Of a stretch of 18,662 nt of DNA, positions 1 to 10,502 are shown piece by piece. Both the position numbers and the translations under genes were made by a program. The notes under the pieces were generated by a model. The model saw only the letters and a program-made list of their open reading frames with translations. It searched no databases and was not told where the DNA came from. Positions within the stretch are counted from its first letter, which is position 1, and each line of letters starts with the position of its first letter. Origin of the DNA: Rhypophila decipiens (Eukaryota > Ascomycota > Sordariomycetes > Sordariales > Naviculisporaceae); assembly GCA_033297075.1 (NCBI GenBank), contig MU858367.1, positions 1 to 18,662 on the forward strand, written 5' to 3'.

Positions 1-1089
1 GTGTCGTCATGGCAGAGACGATGGATGATGAAATCGAATATGGCCGACGGGTGGCGATTGTAAGTGCTTTCTTTCTTTTTGAAGAGTTTGGCTCGTTCAT
101 CAAGCCAGAAAAAAAAGCTAACATCATCTTTGTGATATCCTCAGATGGGCTACGCGGTGACTCCCTTCTTCTTCATCAACCAGTTCTTGGCTCGTGCCAG
201 CTTGATCGTCCTTTACCACCGACTCTTTTGGAGCGACGGCACCTTTCTTCGCGGCATCTACCTCCTAACAGCTATCCACGTGGGCTGGTTCATCACCTTC
301 TTCTTCATGCAGCTCTTCTTTTGCAATCCCGTGTCCTTGTATTGGGATATTCTGGGAGAGCAAGAGGGAACCTGTATCGACGGGAACGCCTTCCTGGTCG
401 CCGAGGAGACGATTAATTCCTCTCTGGACTTTGCACTGCTTGGAATTGCCGTCTACGTGGTGCAGAAGGTCATGACCAAGAATCACATCAAGACCAAACT
501 GGCATTCATCTTTGCAGTGGGCGGACTCTCTGGTGTCATTGGCTTCATCAAGATTGGCATAGTATACACCGTCGACAATGATGCTGCGCGTAGGTGGTTC
601 CTTCTCTGACTTGGTTTGTGAACTGATGCTAACTGACTGACTGGCTCAACAGAGGTAAACAACGCCAATGTCTTTTGGGATATACTCCAAATGTCGACCA
701 GCATGCTGTGCATCTGCGCGCCCATGTACAGAACCATGCTCCCAATGGACACCATTTGGCTCCGCCTCAAGTCATCGACCGAATACCTCAGGAGCAGGAC
801 CAAGTTGCCATACTGGACACTCGGGGAGAGTAGAGGCAGTAGCAGTAAAGTCAACAAAAACAACTCCAACGATTCCAAGAGTGGGGCACGTCAGCGAAAG
901 GTGGCCGGGGGCGCCGAGTCAAACAACAGTTCCGAGACGCAACGGCCTTTCTATATCGGCGGCAACGAAACAGACTACACATGGTCTCAATTCGACAATT
1001 CAGAGAACATCAAGCTCGAGGTATATCAGGCCAAGGCCAAGTCAAGCCCAAACACATCAGGTAAGGTGACGGATGCGGATATAGTTTAG
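1..1089 (+). CDS. Rhodopsin-fold (SAT4/PTH11-like) integral membrane protein, 5' partial
   Basis: Exons <1-59, 145-589 and 653-1089. Introns 60-144 and 590-652 have GT-AG ends and GCTAAC branch sites. The frame is already open at the left edge, so the N-terminus lies outside; about 310 residues are visible after the first Met at 9, which is probably internal. Seen: helix 'PFFFINQFLARASLIVLYHRLF', then helices near GIYLLTAIHVGWFITFFF, INSSLDFALLGIAVYVV and LAFIFAVGGLSGVIGFIKIG, ending in FWDILQMSTSMLCICAPMYR and a polar Ser/Asn-rich cytoplasmic tail. This pattern (aromatic third helix, 'FWxxLQxSTSxxCxCxP' close) is that of the fungal SAT4/rhodopsin-domain family, which includes PTH11-like receptors. 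Ligand and role are unknown. It is convergent with the P450 gene, so a link to the metabolite genes is only inference. Confidence 0.82.
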
Positions 1090-1741
1090 AAGCGTGACGC
1101 TGGAGAATGCAGAGTTCGGCATGTTCAATTACTGGGCTGTGGAGATGGGGAATTGAAATATATGAGTTGAACAACAGGGGACCGGGTGTTGACGCCTATA
1201 TGACTGTAACTAATACGAAAATACGAAAATGAAGAAATGCACCAACTTATGACTCCATATCACACTGTTCATGTTATGCTCGGCCCCCATTACATGCAGA
1301 GAATGCCGTAGCTGATATTTGCGCGTCACAGTTAGACAGCTAAATTAAACCATTCAACCTTGGTAGGGCAAATCACTTTCTCCCAAAATGATGAATAAAT
1401 TCCAACACTGAGAACGAAACCATGATGAAAGCGAAAGTTGCAACATCATTCCACAAGCAGTTTTCACCAACAATTTCTGGCTGTGACATGGTTTCGTCTA
1501 AATGACAGACATTACCTATGATAGCACAATGTATACCAAGATCAAATAATAATTTCAAGCCCTGGGATCAACGAAAAGCATTGAGACGATTTAGTTATTG
1601 CCACCCCCATTTTCCACTGCCCTTGTCGAGAAAAAAGAGGCTCTCAGTACATGTGACAACAGAATATGAACCCATTTTGTTTGTTCATTCCCCTGCCCAG
1701 TGCAGTTGGTACCGGTCTGCCTGCCTCCCTATTCCGGCGAG
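1090..1741. other. Convergent intergenic region
   Basis: This lies between two 3' gene ends, the membrane protein (+) and the P450 (-). It is AT-rich and must hold both 3' UTRs and polyadenylation sites. Small ORFs on either strand have no recognisable domain. No RNA gene or repeat was seen. Confidence 0.6.
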
Positions 1742-3622
1742 TCACGGTGCACGGTGCTGCACATAGGTAACCCTAACCCTCAAATCAGGCTTCACCCACA
1801 TGCCATAGACATTCAAATCCCGATCAAAATCCAGCCGCTTGGACAGTTGCTCGACGTCAAACAGCCAGAACATCTTGGCGCACACCAATCGCATAGTGAC
1901 GCGGGCCACCTCGCGACCGGGGCATTGCCGGGGACCGAGAATGAAGGGGTAGAACGCGCTGTGGTCATCATTGGCAAACGCTGGGTTGTACATCTCGTGG
2001 CTGCCGCTAGCAAGCCATCGCTCTGGCCTGAAGCTTTTGGCGTCGTGGAAGAAGCGCGAGCTTCGACTGTATGTGAACATGGAGTAGCGGCAGGTTGTCT
2101 GGTGGTTTATTAATCATGATTGCCAGAACATATTGGGCTTCTTTGACAAACTTACACCCTTTGGAATGTATTCTCCGTTCACGGTGGCTCCGGGACTGTG
2201 CCGCGGGAGGGAGTGATGGGTTGCTGTCGAGCCGAGACGCAGCGTCTCCTGCATACACGCGTTCAACCAGGGCAGAGTCCGCAGTTTATCAGGTTCGATA
2301 CTGTCATGGCTGTGGAAGCTGCTTCTGACCTCGTTGATGAGTGTGTGCATGGCGTCTGGGTTTTGCAGCAAAAAGTAAAAGAGCATCCATATGGCGACAG
2401 ATGTTGGGTCGTAGGCACCCACCATCATCTGACCGGCCGTTGTAAGCAGATACCCGATGGTCTTTTTGGTCTTGGGCGGAGGAGGCTGGTCGGCTGGTAG
2501 CAACGGGTCAAAGTAGTCAGGGTGTCTGTCGGTTTTGTCAGGGTTGACCATCATATCCATGCGCTCGATTGCTTTGACTCGGAGTTGCCGGATAATGCTA
2601 GGTAGAGATATTGTCACTGCCCAAGGTACCACGAGGGGTGCCAGCACAAGCACGATAGGGTAGTATTTCGAGATCCAATGGATCACCCCAGTGATGTTGG
2701 CAGCTTCCATTGCATCGATGAAAGGGTCGGTTTTCACTGCATTTCATTGAAAATTGTCAGCACCACCGATAGAAACGTTGCAGTGTGGCACTTGACGTAC
2801 TGTTCTTGACATTGTCCATCTCCCAGCTGAATGACAGATCTGCAGCAGAGTCCATGCACATCCACCGTAGCCACTGTGACGAGGTAAGTTCTCCATGGTC
2901 AGCGCCGTGTTCATATCTCTAATTCTTTTTTTTTTTAAAAAAAAAGAGTCACTACCTCTGTCAAATCTACCCCCTCTTCTTTGGAGCCATGGTCTTTCAG
3001 CCTTTCCATCATCATGTCGACGTACTTTTGGATGACTGGGACCTTGGACCGTAGTGAACTGGCGCTGAATGCCGGAGACATGAGCTTGGAGACCCGACGG
3101 TGCCTCTCGGGATCTCTTTCCCACAGTAGGCCGTCATCCTGGTCCCCAAGACCCTCGACGCTCGGTGTCTTGATAAAAGTCTCATTCAGATGCCGCTTGG
3201 GTCCGTGGATGTCATGAAATGCATTTGGATTGACAAAGACGAGCGAGTCTGGGGCGATACGGACTACATCCCCGTATTTGTTAAGAACAGCTTCGATGTC
3301 CCAAGGCCATCTACCCGAGGCCAGGTGATAAGCTTCCCAGATGTTTGAGAACGAGCCCAGTTTGGGACCTGGGTACTTGGCGAGCGGATGAAAGAAGGCG
3401 TTATAGATGTACTTGTATAGTGTTCGGACCAGCAGCTGCCAATTTGTCCCAGGTTAGCTTGAAATCAGATCAAGCCAGTCAAGACAATTGGGGGCAACTT
3501 ACAATACCGCTCGCAGCTAGTAGCCATTGGTACAATGTGAATGAAGCAATCAACTCGCTGAGCCTCACCCCCAATTCTTGGTAATTCCAAAAATGAAGGC
3601 CCTGTACGGGGTTTGTTGTCAT
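1742..3622 (-). CDS. Cytochrome P450 monooxygenase, five exons
   Basis: Exons in transcript order: 3622-3503, 3435-2956, 2873-2801, 2736-2156, 2098-1742, giving 536 aa. All four introns (57-82 bp) are GT-AG, and the first three contain CTAAC/CTGAC branch sites. Start ATG at 3622 has context AACCATGA and opens a hydrophobic anchor (LIASFTLYQWLLAASGILLV) followed by a Pro-rich hinge (HPLAKYPGPK), as in ER-bound class II P450s. Motifs: acidic I-helix site GAYDPTS at about 331-337, ExxR as ETLR at 388-391, FRPERW at 441-446, and the haem loop FILGPRQCPG with Cys ligand near 477. Length is normal. Substrate cannot be read. The neighbouring enoyl reductase and exporter suggest oxidative tailoring of a secondary metabolite. 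Oddity: the I-helix Asp is followed by Pro-Thr instead of Thr. Confidence 0.93.
2926..2945. repeat. T11A9 tract inside P450 intron 2
   Basis: A run of 11 T is followed directly by 9 A on the plus strand, inside the second intron (2874-2955) of the P450 gene. It is nearly self-complementary. It may be slippage-prone and may differ between isolates. No function is claimed. Confidence 0.75.
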
Positions 3623-4175
3623 GGTTACGACGGGAGCCAAACTGAGCCACAGATTAGGTAATGGCGGTTTGAATGCCTGGATATTTGTTTTCGAAAGTTT
3701 GGAAGGGGAATCTTGAACTGATAGGGTTACTTGGAAGACTGTCAGCTCCCCTCAGCTCAGGATCGGAAATAGCTGTGTCCAGGCAAAGGCCAAAAGTCCG
3801 GTACTTCACGTCGGGCTCAGAGTACCCAACTAGGCAATTGGACTCCAGAGAGGCAATTTGAGTACAAGACCCGGACTTGCACTGGATATGCAATCGCTGG
3901 AAGGGGGAATTTGAGCCTGTCATCTGCATCAAAATAGTCTGTTGTATTGGTGCACACAAAGTATCTCGAGTGGGGATATTGGGGCTCGTTGTTACAGACA
4001 GACCCAAGCCGTGACTGGGTACGGTTCAAGTTGTATACGAGGGGGTTAAGTACATGTTCCCGACAGAATCCGGTGGATTACACTCCACGAAAGTAGCATA
4101 TTGGTGACTGCCCAAAATAAAAGTTATTTGCATGCTCAACATGATGTAATTTCAGACACCACAAGAAAACCTCAA
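3623..4175. promoter_or_regulatory. Region between enoyl reductase 3' end and P450 start
   Basis: About 550 bp without a supportable gene. On the minus strand it must contain the reductase 3' UTR and then the P450 promoter. The two genes are head to tail with this gap, so they are separate transcription units. I could not assign a specific activator site or TATA box. Confidence 0.5.
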
Positions 4176-5369
4176 CTACAATGTAACCACCAATTTTTTT
4201 CCCGACACCACTCCAGATTTTAGCACCCTCAAGCCCTCTAACACAGGCTCCAGACCTGATCCAGCTCTCCCAACCTCCTGAACCGGATGTGCCTTCAGCA
4301 TGCCCCGATCCAACAATCGCTGAAACATGGACATGCATTTTACTGCGAGGGCGAACTTCTCTGGGTCTGCCTTGGTCCCCCATTCGCCTGGTAGGGGCAC
4401 ATCCTCTCCCGTGGCCTGATAAGCCAACACTAGCTTTGTCTTTACGGCACGACGCCTCTTGTCCCCACCACCTTCGGGAACGATGGTGTCGAGGTGAACA
4501 TAGCGGCCCCCCACTCTACCCAGGGCAGCGTAGCAATGCGCCATGGACGTGGTTGCGTCGCCGACGCAGTCATATGCATATCGGAGTCTGCCGTTCCCGG
4601 TCCGTGCTCGGATGGCCTCGACTACGCCCGGATCCATGTAATCGAATACTGCGTCGGATCTGACGCCCCGGGAACAAACCAGCTCCTTGTTTCGTGGGCT
4701 GCACGTCACGATGGGTTCCATTCCGGGGCATAGCAGCCGGATTAGCTGGATTGCTAGAATCCCGGTTGCGGTGCTGCCTCCGTAGACCAAGACGGGTAGT
4801 GGCTCTGTCTTCTGTGGTACTATTTCGGTGGCGGCCGGGTCCGGTTGTTGCGAATGAGTACTACCGTCTGTCTGGCTTTTGTTGTCGTAGTCAATGTCTG
4901 GAGGCAGTGGTAGTCCCAGAGCGAGAGGATCCCACAAGGCCATTACGTTGGTCATGAGACCCACCCCGAGAGTTGCGGCTTCTTGCATCGACATGGTCTT
5001 TGGAAGAGTCAGGAGGAGCTCGGGTTTTGTCCTCACATACTGCGCAAAGGCCCCGTTGGTGGGGTCACCGGGGTTAGAGCCGTGGACCATGCCGCAGACA
5101 CGATTCCCAATGGTCAGCCTGGCGTCATCGGCCGTGGACAGGGATGGATGGACGGCCGCGATGGTGCCCGAGAAATCCATTCCGACGATTGCACCGGGTG
5201 TTGGGAAGGCAGCACCCATCTTGTTGTCGCTTGGGTTGAGGGCTACAGCGACAGTCTTGACAATGACGGTCCCGGGTAGTAGGTCCGGAAGTGGCACGCC
5301 ATGGGTGAGCCGTGGTGAGCCGGTATCTGACTGGGTGACGGCGGTTTGTGTGCATGGGAGGGTCTCCAT
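4176..5369 (-). CDS. Trans-acting enoyl reductase (LovC-like, zinc-free MDR family)
   Basis: Single exon, 397 aa; start ATG at 5369 has A at -3. The fold is that of medium-chain dehydrogenase/reductases: a GroES-like N-terminal part with NPSDNKM (45-51) and GAIVGMDFSGT (59-69), then a Rossmann part with the cofactor loop VYGGSTATG (195-203). The GGSTATG loop and PSDxKM motif are typical of the stand-alone reductases (LovC, ApdC, TenC type) that dock on iterative polyketide or PKS-NRPS synthases with a defective ER domain and reduce the growing chain with NADPH. The structural-zinc cysteine cluster of alcohol dehydrogenases is absent, as expected. A polar insert of about 28 residues (162-190, Ser/Gln/Pro-rich) precedes the Rossmann part, making it longer than the usual ~360-370 aa. 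It is divergent from the MFS gene. No partner synthase lies in the window. Confidence 0.9.
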   Translation of the reverse strand: METLPCTQTAVTQSDTGSPRLTHGVPLPDLLPGTVIVKTVAVALNPSDNKMGAAFPTPGAIVGMDFSGTIAAVHPSLSTADDARLTIGNRVCGMVHGSNPGDPTNGAFAQYVRTKPELLLTLPKTMSMQEAATLGVGLMTNVMALWDPLALGLPLPPDIDYDNKSQTDGSTHSQQPDPAATEIVPQKTEPLPVLVYGGSTATGILAIQLIRLLCPGMEPIVTCSPRNKELVCSRGVRSDAVFDYMDPGVVEAIRARTGNGRLRYAYDCVGDATTSMAHCYAALGRVGGRYVHLDTIVPEGGGDKRRRAVKTKLVLAYQATGEDVPLPGEWGTKADPEKFALAVKCMSMFQRLLDRGMLKAHPVQEVGRAGSGLEPVLEGLRVLKSGVVSGKKLVVTL

Positions 5370-6088
5370 TTGGAATGATGTTCAAAAATGTATTTGTAAG
5401 GCAGGACCGAGACAAGTTTGTGGAGAGGACAGCGCGTTCAGTTGGTGACTTGGTGAACCTTTGGTAATGGTTTCGTTACCCGCCAAGTTAAATACATGTA
5501 TGTTTGAGCTCAATCCTGACAAGTACCTTGGATACATCCATAACCCCAAGGAGCACCCCTAAGGTTGTCCGTCACCGTTCCCACGGCGGAGACTCACATC
5601 ATATTGGTCCCCGTAACATTTAATACTCTGCTTTTAGTGGGTAACCAGTCAACAAGACTCGGAGTTGCGCCAGGTTCCCGCAGATTCCCAACTGGGTAAA
5701 AGAACGCCGTGCCGTGGGTCGTCCCACCCCAATATGCACTTCCTAATCCGGCAATCCAGCCCCGTGCATGTGGCTTATGTTCCCAACCGGCGCAGACTTC
5801 AGTTCGTCCCATCCATCACCCGAAATGGTAGAGCTCTTGAGACTTGAGAAAAGTTGTTTTGCAGTACTGAAAGCAATATTCAGGCTCAGAAGCAGGAGAA
5901 TATCGTCAGTTCGCGTGCGGTAGCTTGTTCACACAACTCGTAGGTCTTTCGAAAACATCCCCCCACCATCATGGGCCCTGACCTAACCGGCCCTGGGCAG
6001 CCAGCTGCAAGACAGTTCTCGTTAGCGCTCAGTATTGTGAGAGCAGAGAAAAAGACGACTGAGGGTGAAAAGAAGCCCAGCCGTCCAG
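5370..6088. promoter_or_regulatory. Shared divergent promoter of enoyl reductase and MFS transporter
   Basis: About 720 bp separate two divergent start codons, so this segment should carry both promoters and may co-regulate them. Seen: CCAAT-type motifs (ATTGG near 5603, CCAAT near 5729) and a small inverted repeat GGTAA...TTACC near 5464-5479. I did not find a clear zinc-cluster half-site palindrome. Short ORFs inside have no family resemblance. Confidence 0.55.
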
Positions 6089-8011
6089 ATGACATCGCAC
6101 CAACATGTCTTGGTCCAAGCACCAGCACCAGCACCAGCAGTGGACGACGAAAAGACAGATAAAACATCAAACTCACAAAACGAACCTAGCCAAGGAACAG
6201 ACTTGGAAGAGGGCTCACAGGATGTGGTCGTCGAGGAAAAAGCCGCAACGACCGAGGTCGCCTCGGAGCAGGACGATTTTCACCCCGGGATTCGCCTGTG
6301 GACCATCATTATCGGTCTTGGCGTGACCATCCTCCTGACAGCGCTCGAGAACACCATCGTGACGGTAGCTATGCCGAGCATAATATCAGAGCTCAACATG
6401 GGCGAGAACTACATCTGGATAACCAACGCCTTCTTTGTTTGCAGCGCCGCCATCCAGCCCCTCCTTGGTCAGCTCTGCAATGTCTTTGGTCGGCGGTGGA
6501 TCATGCTGGCCAGTGTTGCCGTCTTCACTTTGGGCAGTGGCATATGCGGCGGCGCCAACAGTGCTGCCATGTTGATTGCCGGACGAGCGGTTCAGGGGCT
6601 TGGCTCTGGGGGGATTGGCTTGCTCATCGGTAAAGTTTGACTCCCTATTACTCAGCTGCTGTCGTTTGCCTGACTAACCTCGCTCATTATCCCAACAAGA
6701 TATCATTGTCTCGGATCTGGTCCCTCTTCGGTACCGCGGCAACTATATCGGCGTCATCCTTTCACTCTACGGTGTAGGAACGACGCTGGGCCCGTTCATC
6801 GGGGGCTCCATTGTGGCCACGACAACATGGCGCTGGATCTTCTATCTCAATCTTCCCATTGGTGGTGCATCTTTTGTCATCCTGTTTCTCTTCCTCCACG
6901 TCCACTACCGGGACCATGTGACCCTCAAGGAAAAGATTCGGCGAATAGACTTTCTCGGAAACGCAGTCCTCATCACCTCGACAGTTTCGATTTTATATGC
7001 GCTAGCGTATGCCGGGACCAGCTATGGATGGAGTGACTGGCATATCCTCGTCCCCCTGCTCGTTGGGTTCTTGGGGCTGCTGCTTTTCCTGTTCACGCAG
7101 AGCAAAACACTCTGCCCATTCGCGGCCGCTGAACCCGTCGTGCCTCTTAGGCTTTTCCATCACAGGACCTCGCTCATTGTGACCATCAACACATTCATCA
7201 ACTCTGCTTTGACATTTTGGGGTGTCTTCTTTCTGGTATGTTTGCAGACAGTCGCTGACATAACTATTAACATCATTTGGCTGAAAAATGCTACATGTAG
7301 CCAGTATTCTTCCAGGCCGTTCTCCTGTTCGGTCCCCAGCGAGCAGGCGTGGCACTCCTTCCCATGTCCCTCGTCGCCATCCCCGGTTCCGCCCTCGCGG
7401 CGATGTCAATCAGCAGATGGGGCAGATACAAGCCGGTACACGTCGCAGGCTTTGCCGTCTTCATGCTCGGGCTCGGACTCTTCATGTTGCAAGATCCCCA
7501 GACCACCACGGCGCAATGGGCCGCATACCAATGCATTTGTGCCTTGGGCGCTGGTATTCTCCTCAACTCCCATCTCCCCGCTTTCCAAAGTGCAGTTCCC
7601 GAGAGTGATCAAGCGGCAGCCACCGCTGCTTGGGGCTTTATACGCAGCATTGGATGGGTCTTTGGCGTTGCCATCCCAGCAAGCATCTTCAACAGCAGGG
7701 TGGGGGAGTTGGTGGCCGCTGGAGAACTCGTGACGGACCCGGCTGCGGTCAAGATGCTCGCCGGCGGGGAGGCCTATGGCGCAGCATCGGCTGCGCAGGT
7801 TCAGCAATTCCCTCTTGAGGTCCAAGATGGGATCCGCCTGGTGTACACCGAGGCTCTGAAGCGAGTATTTCTGGTTTCAGTAGCGGTTGCGGGGGTTGGC
7901 TTCTTGCTCAGCTTGTTTGAAGATGAGATTGTCCTTCGTAAGAGGTTGGATACCGAGTTTGGCCTGAAACATGAGAATGATCGATATAACCGTACGAAAA
8001 GCGTTGTCTAG
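6089..8011 (+). CDS. MFS drug/metabolite exporter, DHA2 (14-TM) type
   Basis: Exons 6089-6629, 6700-7235 and 7301-8011 give 595 aa. Introns of 70 and 65 bp are GT-AG, with ACTAAC in the first. The frame upstream of 6089 has no ATG, so 6089 is the start. A polar N-terminal tail of about 65 residues contains an Ala-Pro repeat (CAGCAC-type microsatellite). Then come LENTIVTVAMP (86-96, motif D1), GQLCNVFGRR (127-136, motif A with Asn for the usual Asp), LIDIIVSDLVPLRYRG (179-194), antiporter motif C around LYGVGTTLGPFIGG (203-216) and the long helix set of 14-TM H+ antiporters. It probably exports the product of the adjacent pathway or confers self-resistance; this is inferred from family and context. 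The substrate cannot be read. Confidence 0.93.
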
Positions 8012-8464
8012 CTTGTAATTATGAAAGTCCAACTTTCGTTAATGTAGTAGATTCCTAGTGTTTCAAATTGGAGGTGTAGATTTACGTTGTGGAAATCGTG
8101 GCTTAACGTGGATCACGAGTTCTATCAAAAACTCAAATTCCCTACTTTTAGTTGGGGCCATGGTTGACGCAGGCTCTAGCAAATGGGAAGATTCGGCCTA
8201 GACCAGAGGTTAATCCTATTTGGAGGGGATTAGGGGCAATAAACGAGGCCATGGAAACATTGAAAAATGGGGTGAGGTGCTGCAAGCTGCTTGTCAAAAT
8301 AGGTCACGAAGACGGGGCAACATGAAGCTACTATGACTGAAGTCAGCGACTGAGGTCAGCGACTCGTATTTCTTGATGGAAATGAGTACCTCCCGAGTGC
8401 CCGAGTTCAAGGGCTAGGCTGTTGTAGCACTTGGGCCAATAGATTGCTATATCCCTGCCGGTGA
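8012..8464. other. Convergent intergenic region
   Basis: This holds the 3' ends of the MFS gene (+) and the HeLo-like gene (-). The only pattern noticed is a 13-bp tandem direct repeat, TGAAGTCAGCGAC / TGAGGTCAGCGAC, at 8338-8363. No gene or RNA is supported. Confidence 0.6.
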
Positions 8465-10502
8465 TCATGTAGTCTGCGGCGTCGACTCCTGCGCACCAAA
8501 GATTTTCATATGCGCTTCAACCAAAATCCTCTCCTGCTCCCACAGGACGTTGACTACATCAACCAGGAACGCGCCCTGCAACGCTTCGCTTTCCAGATCA
8601 TCCCCTCGAGCAAAGTCACAACCAAGGCACTTTTGAACAACCAAGGGGTACTCATGCCCCATTTTCTTGACCAGATCCCCAGACCCTGACAGGCTCATTG
8701 CCGTTTGGTACATGCTCTGACCGGGTTTCTTGTGAGCAACTGAGTCTCGTAGCTCGGGCCAGGTCTTGCCGTAACCCAGCTCGAGAAGAATGATGCCGAG
8801 ACAAAACAGCATCTGGTTACGCGAAAGTCTGGCGTCGGCGAGATCTTTGATGATCCCGTACTGTACCACGACGCTTGGTCCTTGCCCGGGCGCCTGCTTC
8901 TTGGAAAACGCGGCTCCAAAGTAAGGCGAGGGTAAGTGGAGGCTGTTGGGGTCACGCAAAACCTCATCGATGTCAAATAGGTGAACCTGACTGCTGTGCC
9001 AGACTTCGGGAAGCCATGGAGTGGAACGGTACTGTAGGACGGCGCACGCCAGCTCCCTGGCAATATGGAAGGCTGCCGTTATGGGGAGCATTCTCGAGAT
9101 TTGGCCGTTTGATATCTCTGACATGACCTCATAAAGGTTCTTTTGCCTAGTGCTGATGGCTGCTCTGGGCGTTGCCGGCGGGTAGAAGCGGTAGATTCCC
9201 GTGTTCCTGAGATAGCCGATACAGACGAAGCTACACATGGACCGGTTAGCATCGAAGTGTTGGCAGAACTCTTCGATCCGACTGAGGTTTCTCAGAGGAG
9301 GTGGCTCAACTACAGCTGGAACATCATCTTCCGTCGTCCTGGAAAGAGGTGCTGTTTCTCGGGACAATATGGACATGGGCCGAAACTGTACGGTCTTTTT
9401 CTTCGGAGGGGCGGGATCGCTGGAGGGCGTTCGCTTCTTGAGCTTGTTTGGAGTCCTTTCGGCAACCGGATCGACCACGATTCGCTGGGAGTGCGTCTGC
9501 AAAGTCCCGACCATGTCCGACAAACTCGTGTCGGGCTTTGCTTCCACCGTCATAGTGTGGTTAGTAGGGACCCCGGCTTGGTTGTTGAGCGTGATACCGA
9601 CGTGCTCGATCTCCAGGCAGAGAGGACTCGACTGGGCATTGATTGGGGTGATGACAGCGTCGAACCGTATGGTATTGAACTTCTCAGCTTGTTTCAAACT
9701 AAGAGGGCCGTCACTCTTCAGAGCGATGATGGCCATGTGTTGCTGATGCGCCGCGCATGACCACTGGAAGGCAAAGGTGCCGTACAAACTGGAAGAGGCA
9801 GCTTGAATTTGTCGATACCTCTCCAGCGAGTTCCAGTATGCTGGTCTCCTTCGAGCTAGACTGGCCGCAGATGGCTTTTTCACGTCCAAATCTCCCAGTT
9901 GCTCAATGATCTGTAATGTCAGTTTGGTGAAGTCGCCCACGAAGTCCCGCAGCTCTTTGATATCTCTCTGAATGTCCTCCTTCCTGAAGCAGAGCCGGAA
10001 CTTTTGTGAAAACTCAGCCCGAGATAATCTAATCTGATCCTGACATGCTGTTAGCACACTACAACGGAGGCAGGAGATGAAGTAGGCGAAATCTTACGGT
10101 GCCGGGGATGGCTGGGCAACATGACCGAAACGTTTCTACTTCGGTACAGATTGATCAGATAATGCGGTTTATTTGGTCGAGATTCTGTTTCCAGCTAGCG
10201 AAGGCCTCCTTGACGCTGTCGGCTTCAATTTCCAGCATTGGTTCAGAGCTGAGATCAGCCCAAGTGGCATCGCCCGCTAAAAGACTGTGAGCCTTGGCCG
10301 GATTGCGGGTGAGTGTACTGAGGATTTTGATCACGCTTCCTCTGAAAAGCGCTTTCTGGGTGCTCGAGACAGTGTCAAGCTTGTCCAGCTCGCTCGCGTG
10401 GTTCCGAAAGCATGAGAATACTTTCGAAAGAGCCCAATACCTGTCGTAGGCCTCGAGAACGACTGGAATGCCGCCCACGATGATGCCGACGATGAACTCC
10501 AT
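8465..10502 (-). CDS. HeLo-like / DUF7580 protein, interrupted by an in-frame TGA (possible pseudogene)
   Basis: Exons 10502-10098 and 10039-8465; intron 10040-10097 has GTAAGA, GCTAAC and TGTCAG. Start ATG at 10502 opens MEFIVGIIVGGIPVVLEAYD, the hydrophobic first helix of the HeLo-like/prion-inhibition family. Helical segments follow (SVKEAFASWKQNLDQINRII). The C-terminal part has the kinase-like DUF7580 pattern: LACAVLQYRSTPWLPEVW, FCLGIILLELGYGKTWPELR and VVQKCLGCDFARG. A Pro/Lys-rich linker with a basic stretch (NKLKKR, PPKKK) lies between. The stop TGA at 10157-10155 falls directly after NRII; the same frame then continues (SICTEVETFRSCCPAIPGT) to a phase-0 donor. Ignoring the stop, the protein would have about 659 codons. 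Relatives occur in fungal NLR and incompatibility contexts; a role in allorecognition is inference. Confidence 0.72.

Noticed and set aside
1769..1780. Second telomere-like AACCCTAACCCT
   Set aside because: It lies inside the last coding exon of the P450, where it encodes part of the normal C-terminus; two units can arise by chance.
2744..3124. Minus-strand ORF reading through P450 introns
   Set aside because: It is out of frame with the P450 motifs and crosses two introns; splicing gives a full-length P450 instead.
6298..6633. Alternative frame inside the MFS gene
   Set aside because: Shadow frame with Arg/His-rich composition; the transporter frame carries all the motifs.
9143..9760. 205-codon plus-strand ORF opposite the HeLo-like gene
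   Set aside because: Antisense shadow of the DUF7580 reading frame, which has clear conserved motifs; this frame has none.
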